A stretch of 62,553 nucleotides of DNA from Tistrella bauzanensis (GTDB lineage: Bacteria > Pseudomonadota > Alphaproteobacteria > Tistrellales > Tistrellaceae). The stretch spans positions 1-62,553 of the forward strand of contig NZ_BMDZ01000033.1 in the NCBI RefSeq assembly GCF_014636235.1, written 5' to 3'. The position numbers and the translations under genes are program-made. This document shows, piece after piece, positions 29,606 through 38,541 of the stretch. The notes under the pieces were generated by a model, which ran no database searches, was not told where the DNA came from, and was given only the letters and a program-made list of their open reading frames with translations. Each line of letters begins with the position of its first letter. Positions within the stretch are counted from its first letter, which is position 1.

Positions 29606-30442
29606 TCACTCCCCGGCTTCGGCGGCGCGGCGCGCCGTGGCATCGTCACGGCCGCGGGCCATGACATAGAGCTTCTCGACCATCGGCAGGGCGATGAACA
29701 GCCCGGCATACAGCCCGGTCGCATAGGTCAGCAGGTTGGATGCCGCGGCCAGCGCCACCAGTTCATCCTTCATGGCGGGCAGCGCCGAGGCCAGCGCGCC
29801 GGTGCAGGCGGCCATCATCGAACCCGAGCCGACGCCGCAGGCCATGGCCAGCGCCCGTGGATCGAACCAGCCGGCGGTGGCGAAGACCGAGGCCAGGATG
29901 GCGAAGATGAAGGTGCCGAACAGGGTGCCGATGACATAGACCCCCATCACGCCGGTGCCTTCAGGCGATTTCAGGGTGTAGCGGTCGGCGATGATCGCGA
30001 TGTTTGGCTCGCGCGCGATCGAGAAGGTGGCGCCGATCGACTCGCGGCCCAGCTTCAGCACCCAGACCGCGATCGGAAACGCGATCAGCACCGTGCCCAG
30101 ATTGCCCAGTTCCTGAAGCAGCAGCGCCGGGCCGGCGGCGATGATCTTGTCGATGGCGGGGCCGATGGTGGTGCCGAATTTGGCGATGAACGGCATGATC
30201 GCGATCACGATCAGCGGCGAGGCGGCCTTGACCTCACGCGTACCGATCAGCCGGGCGGCCGGCTTGATGATGTTGGGGTTCAGCAGCGCCGCCATCACGA
30301 AGGCATAGAGCAGCGGCAGCAGCAGGATGGCGCCGATCCCGATCGGAATGCGCTGGATGCCGATCAGCTCGGCGATGATCGCCAGCACCAGCACGGCAAG
30401 ATGCAGCCGCCACAGCTGCATGGTTTCTTTTACGACGGACAT
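29606..30442 (-). CDS. DUF3100-like polytopic membrane protein, putative permease
   Basis: A 278-residue membrane protein with about eight helices. Sequence such as LAIIAELIGIQRIPIGIGAI near the N-terminus and the glycine-rich ACGVGSGSMMAACTGALAS near residue 200 recall DUF3100 proteins; this is from memory and tentative. Two half-like repeats of helices suggest a transporter fold. GGGGG lies seven bases before the ATG. It heads the structural genes of the serine-lyase/amidohydrolase operon and probably imports the substrate. Confidence 0.65.
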   Translation of the reverse strand: MSVVKETMQLWRLHLAVLVLAIIAELIGIQRIPIGIGAILLLPLLYAFVMAALLNPNIIKPAARLIGTREVKAASPLIVIAIMPFIAKFGTTIGPAIDKIIAAGPALLLQELGNLGTVLIAFPIAVWVLKLGRESIGATFSIAREPNIAIIADRYTLKSPEGTGVMGVYVIGTLFGTFIFAILASVFATAGWFDPRALAMACGVGSGSMMAACTGALASALPAMKDELVALAAASNLLTYATGLYAGLFIALPMVEKLYVMARGRDDATARRAAEAGE

Positions 30443-30622
30443 GTTGCGTCCCCCCGGCGGAATGGAGGTTACCGCCCCGGACATGGCCGGGGCATGACGT
30501 GGCCTTCCCAGGCTCTGCGCGTTATTTGTCGGGCCGGCCGGCGCGCAGGCCGGCCGGCCCTTGTCATCCCCCCAGAATCAAAACCGTGACACCGGACGGC
30601 AAGCACTTTAATCACACGCAGC

Positions 30623-30641
30623 CGTTGCCGCAGCGGCAACG
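30623..30641 (-). promoter_or_regulatory. LysR-type operator candidate, copy 1 (before the DUF3100 gene)
   Basis: CGTTGCC-N5-GGCAACG, extended here to perfect 12-bp arms (30619-30630 and 30634-30645). It contains the LysR T-N11-A pattern (TGCC-N5-GGCA). It lies between the lysR stop and the first structural gene. The same arms with the same spacing occur at 31612-31630 in front of lysR. The extended hairpin could also act on the lysR transcript. Confidence 0.6.
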
Positions 30642-30657
30642 GCTGGCGATCCACGGC

Positions 30658-31575
30658 TCACATGGCCTCGGCGCCGAAGGCCTCCATCCGTGCCGCCATC
30701 AACTCGGCCACCGCCCGCACGGCGCCGGTGCGCGGCCGGCCGCCGCGAACGACGATCCGCGACGGCACATGCGCCAGGGCGGGATCGGAAAGCGGCACGG
30801 CGCTGACCTCGCCACGGCGGAGCTGGCGCGACACGGCGAAGGCCGGCAGATAGGTGATGCCGCAGCCGGCAAGCACGAAATGCATGGCCACATTGATCGA
30901 GTCGGTGACCAGGGCCGGCCGGATGCGCAGGCCGGATGCGGCCTCGGCGCCGGCGATCAGCTTGCGCACGCCGAAGGTTTCGGCCAGCAGCGCCGCCTTC
31001 ATGTCCAGGGTTTCGACCAGGGTGCAACTGGACCGGCCGGCCAGCGGATGATGCGGTGGCACCAGCACGCAGAGCGGCTTTTCCGCTTCGGCCAGCACGT
31101 CGAGTTCGGGCAGGCGCGGCGGGTTGAACACCAGGCCGATATCATAGGCGTCCTTCAGGATGCCGTTCATCATCCGGTCGGTGCCGCCGACATCGATCGA
31201 TAGCTGGACATCGGGAAAGGCCGTGCCCAGCGCCGCGACCGCATGGTGCATCATGTCGACCACGAAGCCCTCGCCGGTGATGACATGGACCCGGCCGGCG
31301 ATGCCGCCCTTGGCCGCCGCCAGTTCGGCCGCGAAACCGTCATCCAGTTCCAGCCGGCGGCGGGCATGACCGGCGACCAGCCGGCCGGCCTCGGTGAAGC
31401 GGATGCCCTGCTTGGTGCGTTCCATCAGCAGCACGCCCAGATCGGCTTCCATGCCGGCGATCTGACGGCTGATCGCGGAAGGCGCGATGTGCAGGCCGTC
31501 GGCCGCCGCCCGGATCGATCCGGCCTCGAACACCGCCAGGAAATAGCGCAAGGGCTTGTCGTCGATCCTGAGCAT
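30658..31575 (-). CDS. LysR family transcriptional regulator
   Basis: A 305-residue LysR regulator. The N-terminal helix-turn-helix is clear (SIRAAADGLHIAPSAISRQI, then MEADLGVLLMERTKQGIRFT), and the effector-binding domain fills the rest. It is read in the same direction as the DUF3100/sdaA/M20 operon behind it and divergent from the dehydrogenase pair at 31790. A shared palindrome in both control regions makes these its probable targets. The effector is unknown. Confidence 0.92.
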   Translation of the reverse strand: MLRIDDKPLRYFLAVFEAGSIRAAADGLHIAPSAISRQIAGMEADLGVLLMERTKQGIRFTEAGRLVAGHARRRLELDDGFAAELAAAKGGIAGRVHVITGEGFVVDMMHHAVAALGTAFPDVQLSIDVGGTDRMMNGILKDAYDIGLVFNPPRLPELDVLAEAEKPLCVLVPPHHPLAGRSSCTLVETLDMKAALLAETFGVRKLIAGAEAASGLRIRPALVTDSINVAMHFVLAGCGITYLPAFAVSRQLRRGEVSAVPLSDPALAHVPSRIVVRGGRPRTGAVRAVAELMAARMEAFGAEAM

Positions 31576-31611
31576 CGCCCGGTCTCCACCTTGTCAGTTT
31601 GCGTCGCCAAC

Positions 31612-31630
31612 CGTTGCCATAACGGCAACG
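31612..31630 (+). promoter_or_regulatory. LysR-type operator candidate, copy 2 (lysR/dehydrogenase intergenic region)
   Basis: CGTTGCC-ATAAC-GGCAACG, the same 7-5-7 palindrome as at 30623-30641, 37 bases upstream of the lysR start and about 160 bases before the divergent dehydrogenase gene. It fits autoregulation plus control of both operons. Confidence 0.65.
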
Positions 31631-31789
31631 CGGCGTTCCGGCAATAGCGCTTGAGCGGCGATTTGCCGGCTGCGCATGCTGAGCCGGTGGCGGATGCGGA
31701 TTGTGAAGATGATGGCATGGTGACGGCAAGTCGTCGCGCCTTGCCCGCAAACGACCGCGAATAGCGGGTTCAGTTCAGGGAGCAGTGAC

Positions 31790-32656
31790 ATGACCGACAG
31801 GCAGGTGGCCGTGATCGGGCTGGGCAATATGGGTGCCGCGATGGCGGAAACCCTGGCGCGCGCCGGCTTCGCCGTCACCGGATACGACCCCGGCCCCGGG
31901 GCGCGGGCGCGGGCCGCCGCCGCCGGTATCGCGCTTGCCGACAGCCCGGCCGCCGCCTTTGCCGCAGCACCGGTGGCCGTGCTGTCGCTGCCGATGGCGC
32001 GTCATGTCGAAGTGGTGCTGACCGGCGATGACGGGCTGATGGCGGCGGGGCTGGCCGATCGTCTGGTGATCGACACCACCACGTCGGAACCGGCGGTCAC
32101 CCGCCGGCTGGCGGCGATGCTGGCGGATGCCGGTCATGCGCTGGTCGATGCGCCGGTGTCGGGTGGACCCGCCGGCGCCGCCGCCGGCACGCTGACCATG
32201 ATGGTCGGCGGTGCCGCGGCGGATATCGCCCGCGCACAGCCGGTGCTGGATGCGCTGTCGGCGAAGCTGTCGCTCTGCGGCGATGTCGGCGCCGGCCATG
32301 TCGTCAAGCTGGTGAACAACCTGCTGTGTGCCGCCCATCTGCTGACTGTGTCGGAAGCGGTGCGCATGGGCGTGGCGGCGGGGGTCGATGCCGAGACCCT
32401 GATCGGTGCGTTGAATGCCGGATCGGGCCGCGCCGGCGTCTCGGAGGTCAACTTTCCGCGCTGGATTCTGTCGGGCCTGTTCGACAGCGGCTTCACCATG
32501 GGGCTGATGCGCAAGGATGTGGGGCTGGCTCAGGCGCTGGCCGGCGATACCGGCACATCCATGCCGCTGCTCGATGTCGCGGCCCGGCTGTGGCGCGACA
32601 GTGCCGATGCGCTGGGCGATGACGAAGACTTCAACCGCATCGCCGCCCTCGATTGA
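31790..32656 (+). CDS. NAD(P)-dependent beta-hydroxyacid dehydrogenase (3-hydroxyisobutyrate dehydrogenase family)
   Basis: A 288-residue member of the HIBADH/GLYR family that oxidises a beta-hydroxyacid to the semialdehyde or the reverse. It has the Rossmann motif VIGLGNMGAAMAE (8-20), the substrate loop DAPVSGGPAGAAAGTLTMM (120-138) and the catalytic Lys173 in GHVVKLVNN. GGGAG precedes the ATG. The aldehyde dehydrogenase gene follows within 30 bases, so the two probably run consecutive steps from a hydroxyacid through a semialdehyde to an acid. The real substrate cannot be read from the sequence. Confidence 0.9.
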   Translation: MTDRQVAVIGLGNMGAAMAETLARAGFAVTGYDPGPGARARAAAAGIALADSPAAAFAAAPVAVLSLPMARHVEVVLTGDDGLMAAGLADRLVIDTTTSEPAVTRRLAAMLADAGHALVDAPVSGGPAGAAAGTLTMMVGGAAADIARAQPVLDALSAKLSLCGDVGAGHVVKLVNNLLCAAHLLTVSEAVRMGVAAGVDAETLIGALNAGSGRAGVSEVNFPRWILSGLFDSGFTMGLMRKDVGLAQALAGDTGTSMPLLDVAARLWRDSADALGDDEDFNRIAALD

Positions 32657-32684
32657 TCGCGTTCTGAAACCGGAGACCCATGTC

Positions 32685-34241
32685 ATGCGCCCCGACGATA
32701 CCCTGCCCGAGATCCGGGCGATCTTCACCCGTCTGACCGGATCGGAGACCTTCGGCAGCTTTGTCGACGGCCGGATCCTTGCCGGCACCGGCGACGCCCT
32801 GGACCTTGTCGACCCCGCGACAGGCCGCATCGTGGTGACGCTGGCCGATGGCGGCGCCGATGTCGTCGATGCGGCGGCAGAGGCCGCGCGGGCCGGGCAG
32901 CGGGTGTGGGCGGCGCTGACCCATGCCGCCCGTGGCCGCGTGCTGTGGGCGGCGGCCGTGGCCATACGCGCCCGGCTGGACGATCTGGCACGACTGGAAA
33001 GCCTGACCGCCGGCAAACCCCTGGCCGACACCCGCGCCGAGGCGCTGAAGGTGGCGGAGATGTTCGAATATTATGCCGGCTGGGCCGACAAGCTGCATGG
33101 CGCGGTGATCCCTGTGCCATCCGGCCATCTGAACTATACCCGCTATGAACCCTATGGCGTGGTGGTCCAGATCACGCCCTGGAACGCGCCGCTGTTCACC
33201 GCCGGCTGGCAGTTGGCGCCGGCGCTGGCCACCGGTAATGCCGTGCTGCTGAAGCCGTCGGAGCTGACGCCGCTGTCATCGGTGGCGCTGGGGGCGATCA
33301 TCACCGCAGCCGGTGTGCCGGCGGGGGCGGTGAACGTGCTGGTCGGTGCCGGCCATACGGTGGGTGCCGCGGCGATCGCCCACCCGGCTTGCGCCAAGGT
33401 GGTGTTCGTGGGATCGCCCGCGACCGGCGCCCGCATTGCCGCCCAGGCGGCCATGCGGGTGGTGCCGACGGTGCTGGAACTGGGCGGCAAATCCGCCAAC
33501 ATCGTGTTCGACGATGCCGATCTGGACCGGGCGGTGCTTGGCGCACAGGCAGCGATCTTCTCGGGCGCCGGGCAGTCCTGTGTGGCCGGGTCGCGGCTGC
33601 TGGTGCAGCGCCGGGCGTATGACCAGGTGGTCGAGCGGCTGGCCGATGCGGCGGGCCGGATCGCGATCGGCGATCCGCTGAACCCGGCGACCCGGATCGG
33701 GCCGATCATCAGCGGCGCCCAGCACCGCCGGATCGGCGATCTGGTCGCGGCCGGCCTGGCGGATGGCGCCGTGGCGGTGGCCGGTGGCGGCCGGCCCGCC
33801 GGGCTGGACGACGCGCGCCTCGCCGGCGGCTTCTTCTACGCGCCGACGGTCCTGGCCGGGGTGTCGAATGTCATGGCGGTGGCGCGTGAGGAGATTTTCG
33901 GCCCGGTGGTGTCGGTCATGCCGTTCGATGACGAGGACGAGGCGGTGGCGATCGCCAATGACAGCCGCTTCGGGCTGGCAGGTGCTGTGTGGACGCAGGA
34001 TGTGGCCCGCGCCCATCGGGTGGCGGCGGCGGTGAATGCCGGCACCTTCTGGATCAACGGCTACAAGACCATTGGCGTCATGTCGCCCTTCGGCGGGTTC
34101 GGAGAGAGCGGCTATGGCCGGTCCAGCGGCTATGAGGGGCTGCTGGAATATGTGCGGGTGAAAAGCGTGTGGGTGGAGACTGCCGCTGCACCGGCAACCG
34201 GCTTCGGCTATGCGCCGCAGGCCGAGGGATCCATCACCTGA
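32685..34241 (+). CDS. Aldehyde dehydrogenase family protein
   Basis: A 518-residue NAD(P)-dependent aldehyde dehydrogenase. It has the transition-state Asn in ITPWNAPL, KPSELTPLSS, the cofactor loop FVGSPATG, general base Glu265 in LELGGKSAN and nucleophile Cys299 in GQSCVAGS, then EIFGPVV and the C-terminal GGFGESGYGR. The ATG at 32685 has GGAG nine bases upstream; the frame is open further 5' inside the preceding gene but that part is not ALDH. Not a CoA-acylating type by its motifs. Operon partner of the hydroxyacid dehydrogenase. Confidence 0.93.
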   Translation: MRPDDTLPEIRAIFTRLTGSETFGSFVDGRILAGTGDALDLVDPATGRIVVTLADGGADVVDAAAEAARAGQRVWAALTHAARGRVLWAAAVAIRARLDDLARLESLTAGKPLADTRAEALKVAEMFEYYAGWADKLHGAVIPVPSGHLNYTRYEPYGVVVQITPWNAPLFTAGWQLAPALATGNAVLLKPSELTPLSSVALGAIITAAGVPAGAVNVLVGAGHTVGAAAIAHPACAKVVFVGSPATGARIAAQAAMRVVPTVLELGGKSANIVFDDADLDRAVLGAQAAIFSGAGQSCVAGSRLLVQRRAYDQVVERLADAAGRIAIGDPLNPATRIGPIISGAQHRRIGDLVAAGLADGAVAVAGGGRPAGLDDARLAGGFFYAPTVLAGVSNVMAVAREEIFGPVVSVMPFDDEDEAVAIANDSRFGLAGAVWTQDVARAHRVAAAVNAGTFWINGYKTIGVMSPFGGFGESGYGRSSGYEGLLEYVRVKSVWVETAAAPATGFGYAPQAEGSIT

Positions 34242-34350
34242 CGCGGCAGTACGGCTGTCAGAAATCATTGCTATGGTTGTGGCATGCGTCACAATAGGTG
34301 ACGAATGTGTCTCCGGGTGAACCGGAGCAACCAGGGTGGGGAGAGCAGCC

Positions 34351-37347
34351 GTGACCGATCATCTGAAGGATGCCGCATCCGGCGCCAGCATTGGCGCCGG
34401 GGCGACAGCCGCCGTCGATTGTGCGACCGATCCGGTGGGATCGCTGGTCGACATGTTCGTCAATATCGTGCAGGGCGGACGGATCGCCAAGGGCCAGTGC
34501 CCGGCGCTGCGCCCGGTGTTCCTGAAGCCGCATGGCGTGGCGGCGGGCCGGTTCCGCATCCGGCCCGACCTGCCCGAAGATCTGAAGGTGGGCCTGTTCG
34601 CCGGCACCGAATATCCGGCCTGGGTGCGGTTTTCGTCCGACACCCTGCCGACGATCAGCGATTACAAGACGACGCTGGGCATCGGCATCAAGCTGTTCGA
34701 CACCCCGATCCCGAAGATCTTCGGGGCGCCGACCGAAACCACCTTCGACATCATTCTTCAGAACTTCGACGTGTTTTTCGTCAACACCGCCCGCGATATG
34801 TGCGAATTCACGCGCGCCGGCGTGATCAATGGCGATTATGGTCCCTATCTGGAGGCACACCCCGAAACTGCGCGGATGCTCGACGAGATGGCAAAGCCGG
34901 TGGCAAGCTGCCTGGGCAGTGATTACTGGAGCGGCGTGCCCTTCGCCTATGGCCCCGGCCGGTTCGTGAAATATAAGCTGGAAGCGGCGATCGATGCCGA
35001 TCCGCTGCCGGAACGTCCGGCCGATCCGACCTATCTGGCCGCCGATCTGGAAGCGCGGCTGCGCGCCGGCGAGGCGAGCTTCCGTTTCATGGTCCAGTTC
35101 CGGACCGATCCGGCGCTGATGCCGCTGGACGAGGCGACCGTGCGCTGGGACGAGGCCCTGAGCCCGCCGGTGCATGTGGCCGACCTGATCCTGCCCGCGC
35201 AGGACATCACCATACGTGGGCAGCCGGCCTATGGTGAAAATCTGTCGATGAACATCTGGCGGGTGACCGCCGACCATACCCCGCAGGGGTCGATCGCCGA
35301 GGCGCGGCGCGATGTCTATGCCGCGTCGGCCGACCAGCGCCGCAACGCCAATGGTGTGGCCTTGGGCGAGCCGTCGGTGCCCCGGCCGCTGGTGCAGGTG
35401 GCGCCGGCGGTCGACAGCGTGGTGGTGCGCGCGGCCGTCCACCCCGGCATCGGTGTTGCCCGGATCGGCGATGCGGCCGAGGCCTGGTATATCGGCCCCG
35501 AGGTGGTGGGGCCGGTGCCCGAGGCGCCGGGCTTCTATCGTGACGAGACCGGCGCCATCAAGCGCCAGGCGGCGCAGTTCCGGATCTATGGCTATAACGC
35601 CGCCGGCCAGGTGGTGCGCGAGTTGACCGCCGAGAATGCCGACATCACCTGGACCGTGCATCCGGCCAACAAGAAGGCCGCGTGGTATCAGTTCCAGGCG
35701 GCGCTCGACATTCCGGACGCGGTGACCATGACCGTGCCGCGCCGCAACCCCGATGTGCCCTTCGCCGATCGCGGGTCGCTGGTCATCGATCCGGGGCCGC
35801 GCAGCATCAGCGGCGTGTCGGTGTCGGGCGGGCCGGAACATGCCTTCGATACCGGCAGGTTCAAGGACGTGGTGGTGCCGCTGGGCGAGATCCGCACCGA
35901 CGCGGCCGGGCGGCTGATCTTTCTGGGCGGCCGGGGCGTGTCGGCATCACCCTCGGGCGCGCCGGTCTATCGGCCGGAAGACCCCAACAGCTTCAACAAT
36001 GCCAATGACTGGTATGACGATATCTCGGACGGGCCGGTCACGGCGGCGGTGACCATTGATGGCCGTCCGCTGCCTGTCGACCCGGCCTGGGTGGTGGTGG
36101 CGCCGCCGAATTACGCGCCCGACATCATCTCGTGGCGGACGCTGCACGACCTGTTGAGCGACATGTATATCGACGACGGCCGCCTGCCCATGCCGGAGGT
36201 GATCTCGTTCACCCGCGACGTGCTGCCGGTCTTGTCGCGGCTGTCGAATCTGCAATGGGTGAACAAGGGCTTCGCTGCCATGTTCGGCAAGGGCGGTCCG
36301 CTGGATTTCGACGATCCGGCGCTGATCGACCGGCTGGCCCAGGTTCCCGGCGCCGACGGCGAGGATCCGTGGATCGAACTGCGCCAGGTGGTGTTCAACG
36401 CCTTCCGGCCGGCCGACACGCCGGTGAACGAGCAGCGGCTGTGGCCATGGCTCTATGGCGATGCCTTCGGCTCGTTCTCGAAAGCGTCGCCGGGCAACAA
36501 CCTGCCGCTGTCGCGGGTGCGCGAGGCCATCCTGCGCCGCTGGGTGGAGGGGCATTTCGTCGATGATCGCGCCAGGGCCGGTCCGCCGCCCGCCACCATC
36601 GCTCAGGTGCCGCTGGCCGACCAGCCGGCGATGCTCGACAAGGCGGCGCTGCACTACTGCCTGGCCGACGCTTTCCATCCGGGCTGCGAGATGACCTGGC
36701 CGATGCGTCATGGCACCATGTACATGTCGCTCTACCGGCTGCGTCACCGGCCGGCCGGCGCGGTGGAACCCGATTACGGCAAGACTCTGGACCAGCAGAT
36801 CGCGCTGGCGCCGGGCGGGCCGGTCTATGATCAGGGACCGGGTGACATCAGCCGCTGGATGGCGTTGCCCTGGCAGGGGGATACGGCGTTCTGCCGGTCG
36901 GGTTACGACATCGCATACGACCCCTATCTGCCGTCGTTCTGGCCGGCACGGGTGCCCAATCAGGTGCTGACCGAAGAGGTCTATGATCTGGTCACCAACC
37001 CCGATATGCCGCGCGACCAGCGGGTGGCCGCCTTCCAGACCCGCGCCGGCTGGTTGCGGGCGCTGACTGGCAGCGTCGCCGAGGTGATGGACGAGATGAT
37101 CGCCCATTTCGGTGCGATGGGCATTGTCGAGGCCCGGCCGGGGGTTGACGGCGACCCGGACCTGCCGGCAGTGATGTATGTGGAAACCCTGGCCGGCGGC
37201 CGGCTGAAACAGGCGGCGGAACAGGTGGCACGCTTGCGGCTTGCGGCCGGTCCGCGCAATCTGTCGCGTGCCGAACGCGCAGGCTGGGCAAGCGAGGAAC
37301 AGTTGGCCGCGTTCAGAAGCATCCGCGTGCGCCATACCGACGATTGA
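34351..37347 (+). CDS. Fusion of catalase-like heme domain and LodA-like CTQ amine/amino-acid oxidase
   Basis: A 998-residue two-domain protein. Residues about 40-340 are a catalase-like heme domain: distal His61 in KPHG, VRFSS (93-95), Asn138 in LQNFDVFF and a proximal RxxxY (Arg319 to Tyr323) near AEARRDVYAAS. Residues about 355-985 match L-lysine epsilon-oxidase (LodA) proteins from VHPGIGVARIGD onward through IKRQAAQFRIYGY and HPANKKAAWYQF. Cys779 in FHPGCEMTW and Trp841 in LPWQGD, 62 residues apart, are the likely cysteine tryptophylquinone pair (LodA: Cys516 and Trp581, 65 apart, from memory). Such oxidases release H2O2, which the first domain could destroy. The GTG at 34351 with GGGGAG seven bases upstream is the likely start. 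No export signal is seen. Substrate unknown. Confidence 0.85.
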   Translation: MTDHLKDAASGASIGAGATAAVDCATDPVGSLVDMFVNIVQGGRIAKGQCPALRPVFLKPHGVAAGRFRIRPDLPEDLKVGLFAGTEYPAWVRFSSDTLPTISDYKTTLGIGIKLFDTPIPKIFGAPTETTFDIILQNFDVFFVNTARDMCEFTRAGVINGDYGPYLEAHPETARMLDEMAKPVASCLGSDYWSGVPFAYGPGRFVKYKLEAAIDADPLPERPADPTYLAADLEARLRAGEASFRFMVQFRTDPALMPLDEATVRWDEALSPPVHVADLILPAQDITIRGQPAYGENLSMNIWRVTADHTPQGSIAEARRDVYAASADQRRNANGVALGEPSVPRPLVQVAPAVDSVVVRAAVHPGIGVARIGDAAEAWYIGPEVVGPVPEAPGFYRDETGAIKRQAAQFRIYGYNAAGQVVRELTAENADITWTVHPANKKAAWYQFQAALDIPDAVTMTVPRRNPDVPFADRGSLVIDPGPRSISGVSVSGGPEHAFDTGRFKDVVVPLGEIRTDAAGRLIFLGGRGVSASPSGAPVYRPEDPNSFNNANDWYDDISDGPVTAAVTIDGRPLPVDPAWVVVAPPNYAPDIISWRTLHDLLSDMYIDDGRLPMPEVISFTRDVLPVLSRLSNLQWVNKGFAAMFGKGGPLDFDDPALIDRLAQVPGADGEDPWIELRQVVFNAFRPADTPVNEQRLWPWLYGDAFGSFSKASPGNNLPLSRVREAILRRWVEGHFVDDRARAGPPPATIAQVPLADQPAMLDKAALHYCLADAFHPGCEMTWPMRHGTMYMSLYRLRHRPAGAVEPDYGKTLDQQIALAPGGPVYDQGPGDISRWMALPWQGDTAFCRSGYDIAYDPYLPSFWPARVPNQVLTEEVYDLVTNPDMPRDQRVAAFQTRAGWLRALTGSVAEVMDEMIAHFGAMGIVEARPGVDGDPDLPAVMYVETLAGGRLKQAAEQVARLRLAAGPRNLSRAERAGWASEEQLAAFRSIRVRHTDD

Positions 37348-37369
37348 GGATGGCGACCCGCCACCGGGA

Positions 37370-38521
37370 ATGGATGACAGCCGATTGGACGACCACCTGA
37401 CCGCTCCCGGCAACCATGCCGATACTGCCATGCCCGCGCCTGGGGTCGATGTCCTGGTCGCGGGTGCCGGCCCCGCCGGGGCGGTCGCGGCCCATGCCCT
37501 GGCGCGGGCCGGGCTGTCGGTGACGATGGCCGACCGCGTTCAGACCGCGCCCAAGATCGGCGAGGCGCTGCCCGGTGCGGCCCTGCGTCTGTTGCGGGCA
37601 GAAGGCCTGCCGGTGCCGTCCGATGCAGCGGGGCACAGGCCGGTGCGGGGCAACTGGTCGGCATGGTCGACGCCGGATCTGGTGGCGTCGGATTTCCTGC
37701 GCAGCCCCGACGGCCCCGGATGGCGGCTGGACCGTCTGATCTTCGACGACGATCTGCGCCGCGCGGCGCGTGCTGCCGGCGCCGGGTTCAGACGTGCCGC
37801 CGTGCGCGATCTGATCCGCCTGGATGACGGCGACTGGGGCGTGGCCTTCAGCGACGGCGGCCCGCCGCTCAAGGCGCGCTGGCTGGTGGATGCCACCGGC
37901 CGCAGGGCGGCGATCGCCCGCCGGCTGGGGGCGGCACGGCTGCGCGACCGGCAGTTGATTGCTCTCTATGGCCGGTTCAACGCCATTGCCGGGGCCATGT
38001 CCGACCCCGGTTTCGACCGGACGGTGATCGAGGCGGTGCCGGAGGGATGGTGGTATGCGGCGCGCATGCCCTCTGGCGCCGTTCTGGCATCGCTGCACAC
38101 GACGGCACCGGTGGCGGCGCGGATGCTGGCCGATCCTCTGCTGTGGCATCAGGCCCGGCTGGCGACCCGGCATCTGTCGGCGTTGACCGGTCATGCCGGG
38201 GCGGATGAGGCCCTGGCAGCGCCGGTCGGCTGTGATGCCGGCGGCGCCCGGCTGGACAGCGTTGCCGGCGATGGCTGGCTGGCGATCGGCGATGCCGCCC
38301 AGGCCTTCGATCCGCTGTCGGCCCAGGGCCTTCTGTCGGCGATGCATGGCGCCCTGACCGGCAGTGCCGCGGTCGCGGCGGCGCTGGGCGGCGATCACGG
38401 CGGGCTCGACCGCTATCAGGCCGGGCAGGATGAGGTGCGGCGGATCTATCTGGACCGGCTGGCCAGCCATTATCGCGGGGCGGCGCATCGTTTCCAGGGC
38501 GGGTTCTGGGACGGTTTGTAA
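37370..38521 (+). CDS. LodB-like FAD-dependent oxidoreductase, CTQ maturation partner
   Basis: A 383-residue flavoprotein beginning, after a short leader, with the FAD motif VLVAGAGPAGAVAAHALARA. It then has KIGEALPGAALRLL, DATGRRAAIARRLG and GDAAQAFDPLSAQGLLSAM, the pattern of LodB and related halogenase-like monooxygenases. LodB proteins are needed to build the quinone cofactor of their LodA partner. It starts 22 bases after the LodA-like gene, on the same strand, which strongly supports that role. The ATG at 37430 is an alternative start, since the ribosome site before 37370 is weak. Confidence 0.85.
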   Translation: MDDSRLDDHLTAPGNHADTAMPAPGVDVLVAGAGPAGAVAAHALARAGLSVTMADRVQTAPKIGEALPGAALRLLRAEGLPVPSDAAGHRPVRGNWSAWSTPDLVASDFLRSPDGPGWRLDRLIFDDDLRRAARAAGAGFRRAAVRDLIRLDDGDWGVAFSDGGPPLKARWLVDATGRRAAIARRLGAARLRDRQLIALYGRFNAIAGAMSDPGFDRTVIEAVPEGWWYAARMPSGAVLASLHTTAPVAARMLADPLLWHQARLATRHLSALTGHAGADEALAAPVGCDAGGARLDSVAGDGWLAIGDAAQAFDPLSAQGLLSAMHGALTGSAAVAAALGGDHGGLDRYQAGQDEVRRIYLDRLASHYRGAAHRFQGGFWDGL

Positions 38522-38541
38522 GCGCGGGCAGGTGGCAGCCG

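Noticed and set aside
34278-34303. Sigma-54 promoter before the catalase-LodA gene (TGGCATG)
   Set aside because: The -24-like element is not followed by a -12 TTGC at the required distance; only a short CGTCAC/GTGACG palindrome is present.
37241-37369. Longer N-terminus of the LodB-like protein inside the preceding gene
   Set aside because: The added residues have no similarity to the family and would overlap the oxidase gene by more than 100 bases.
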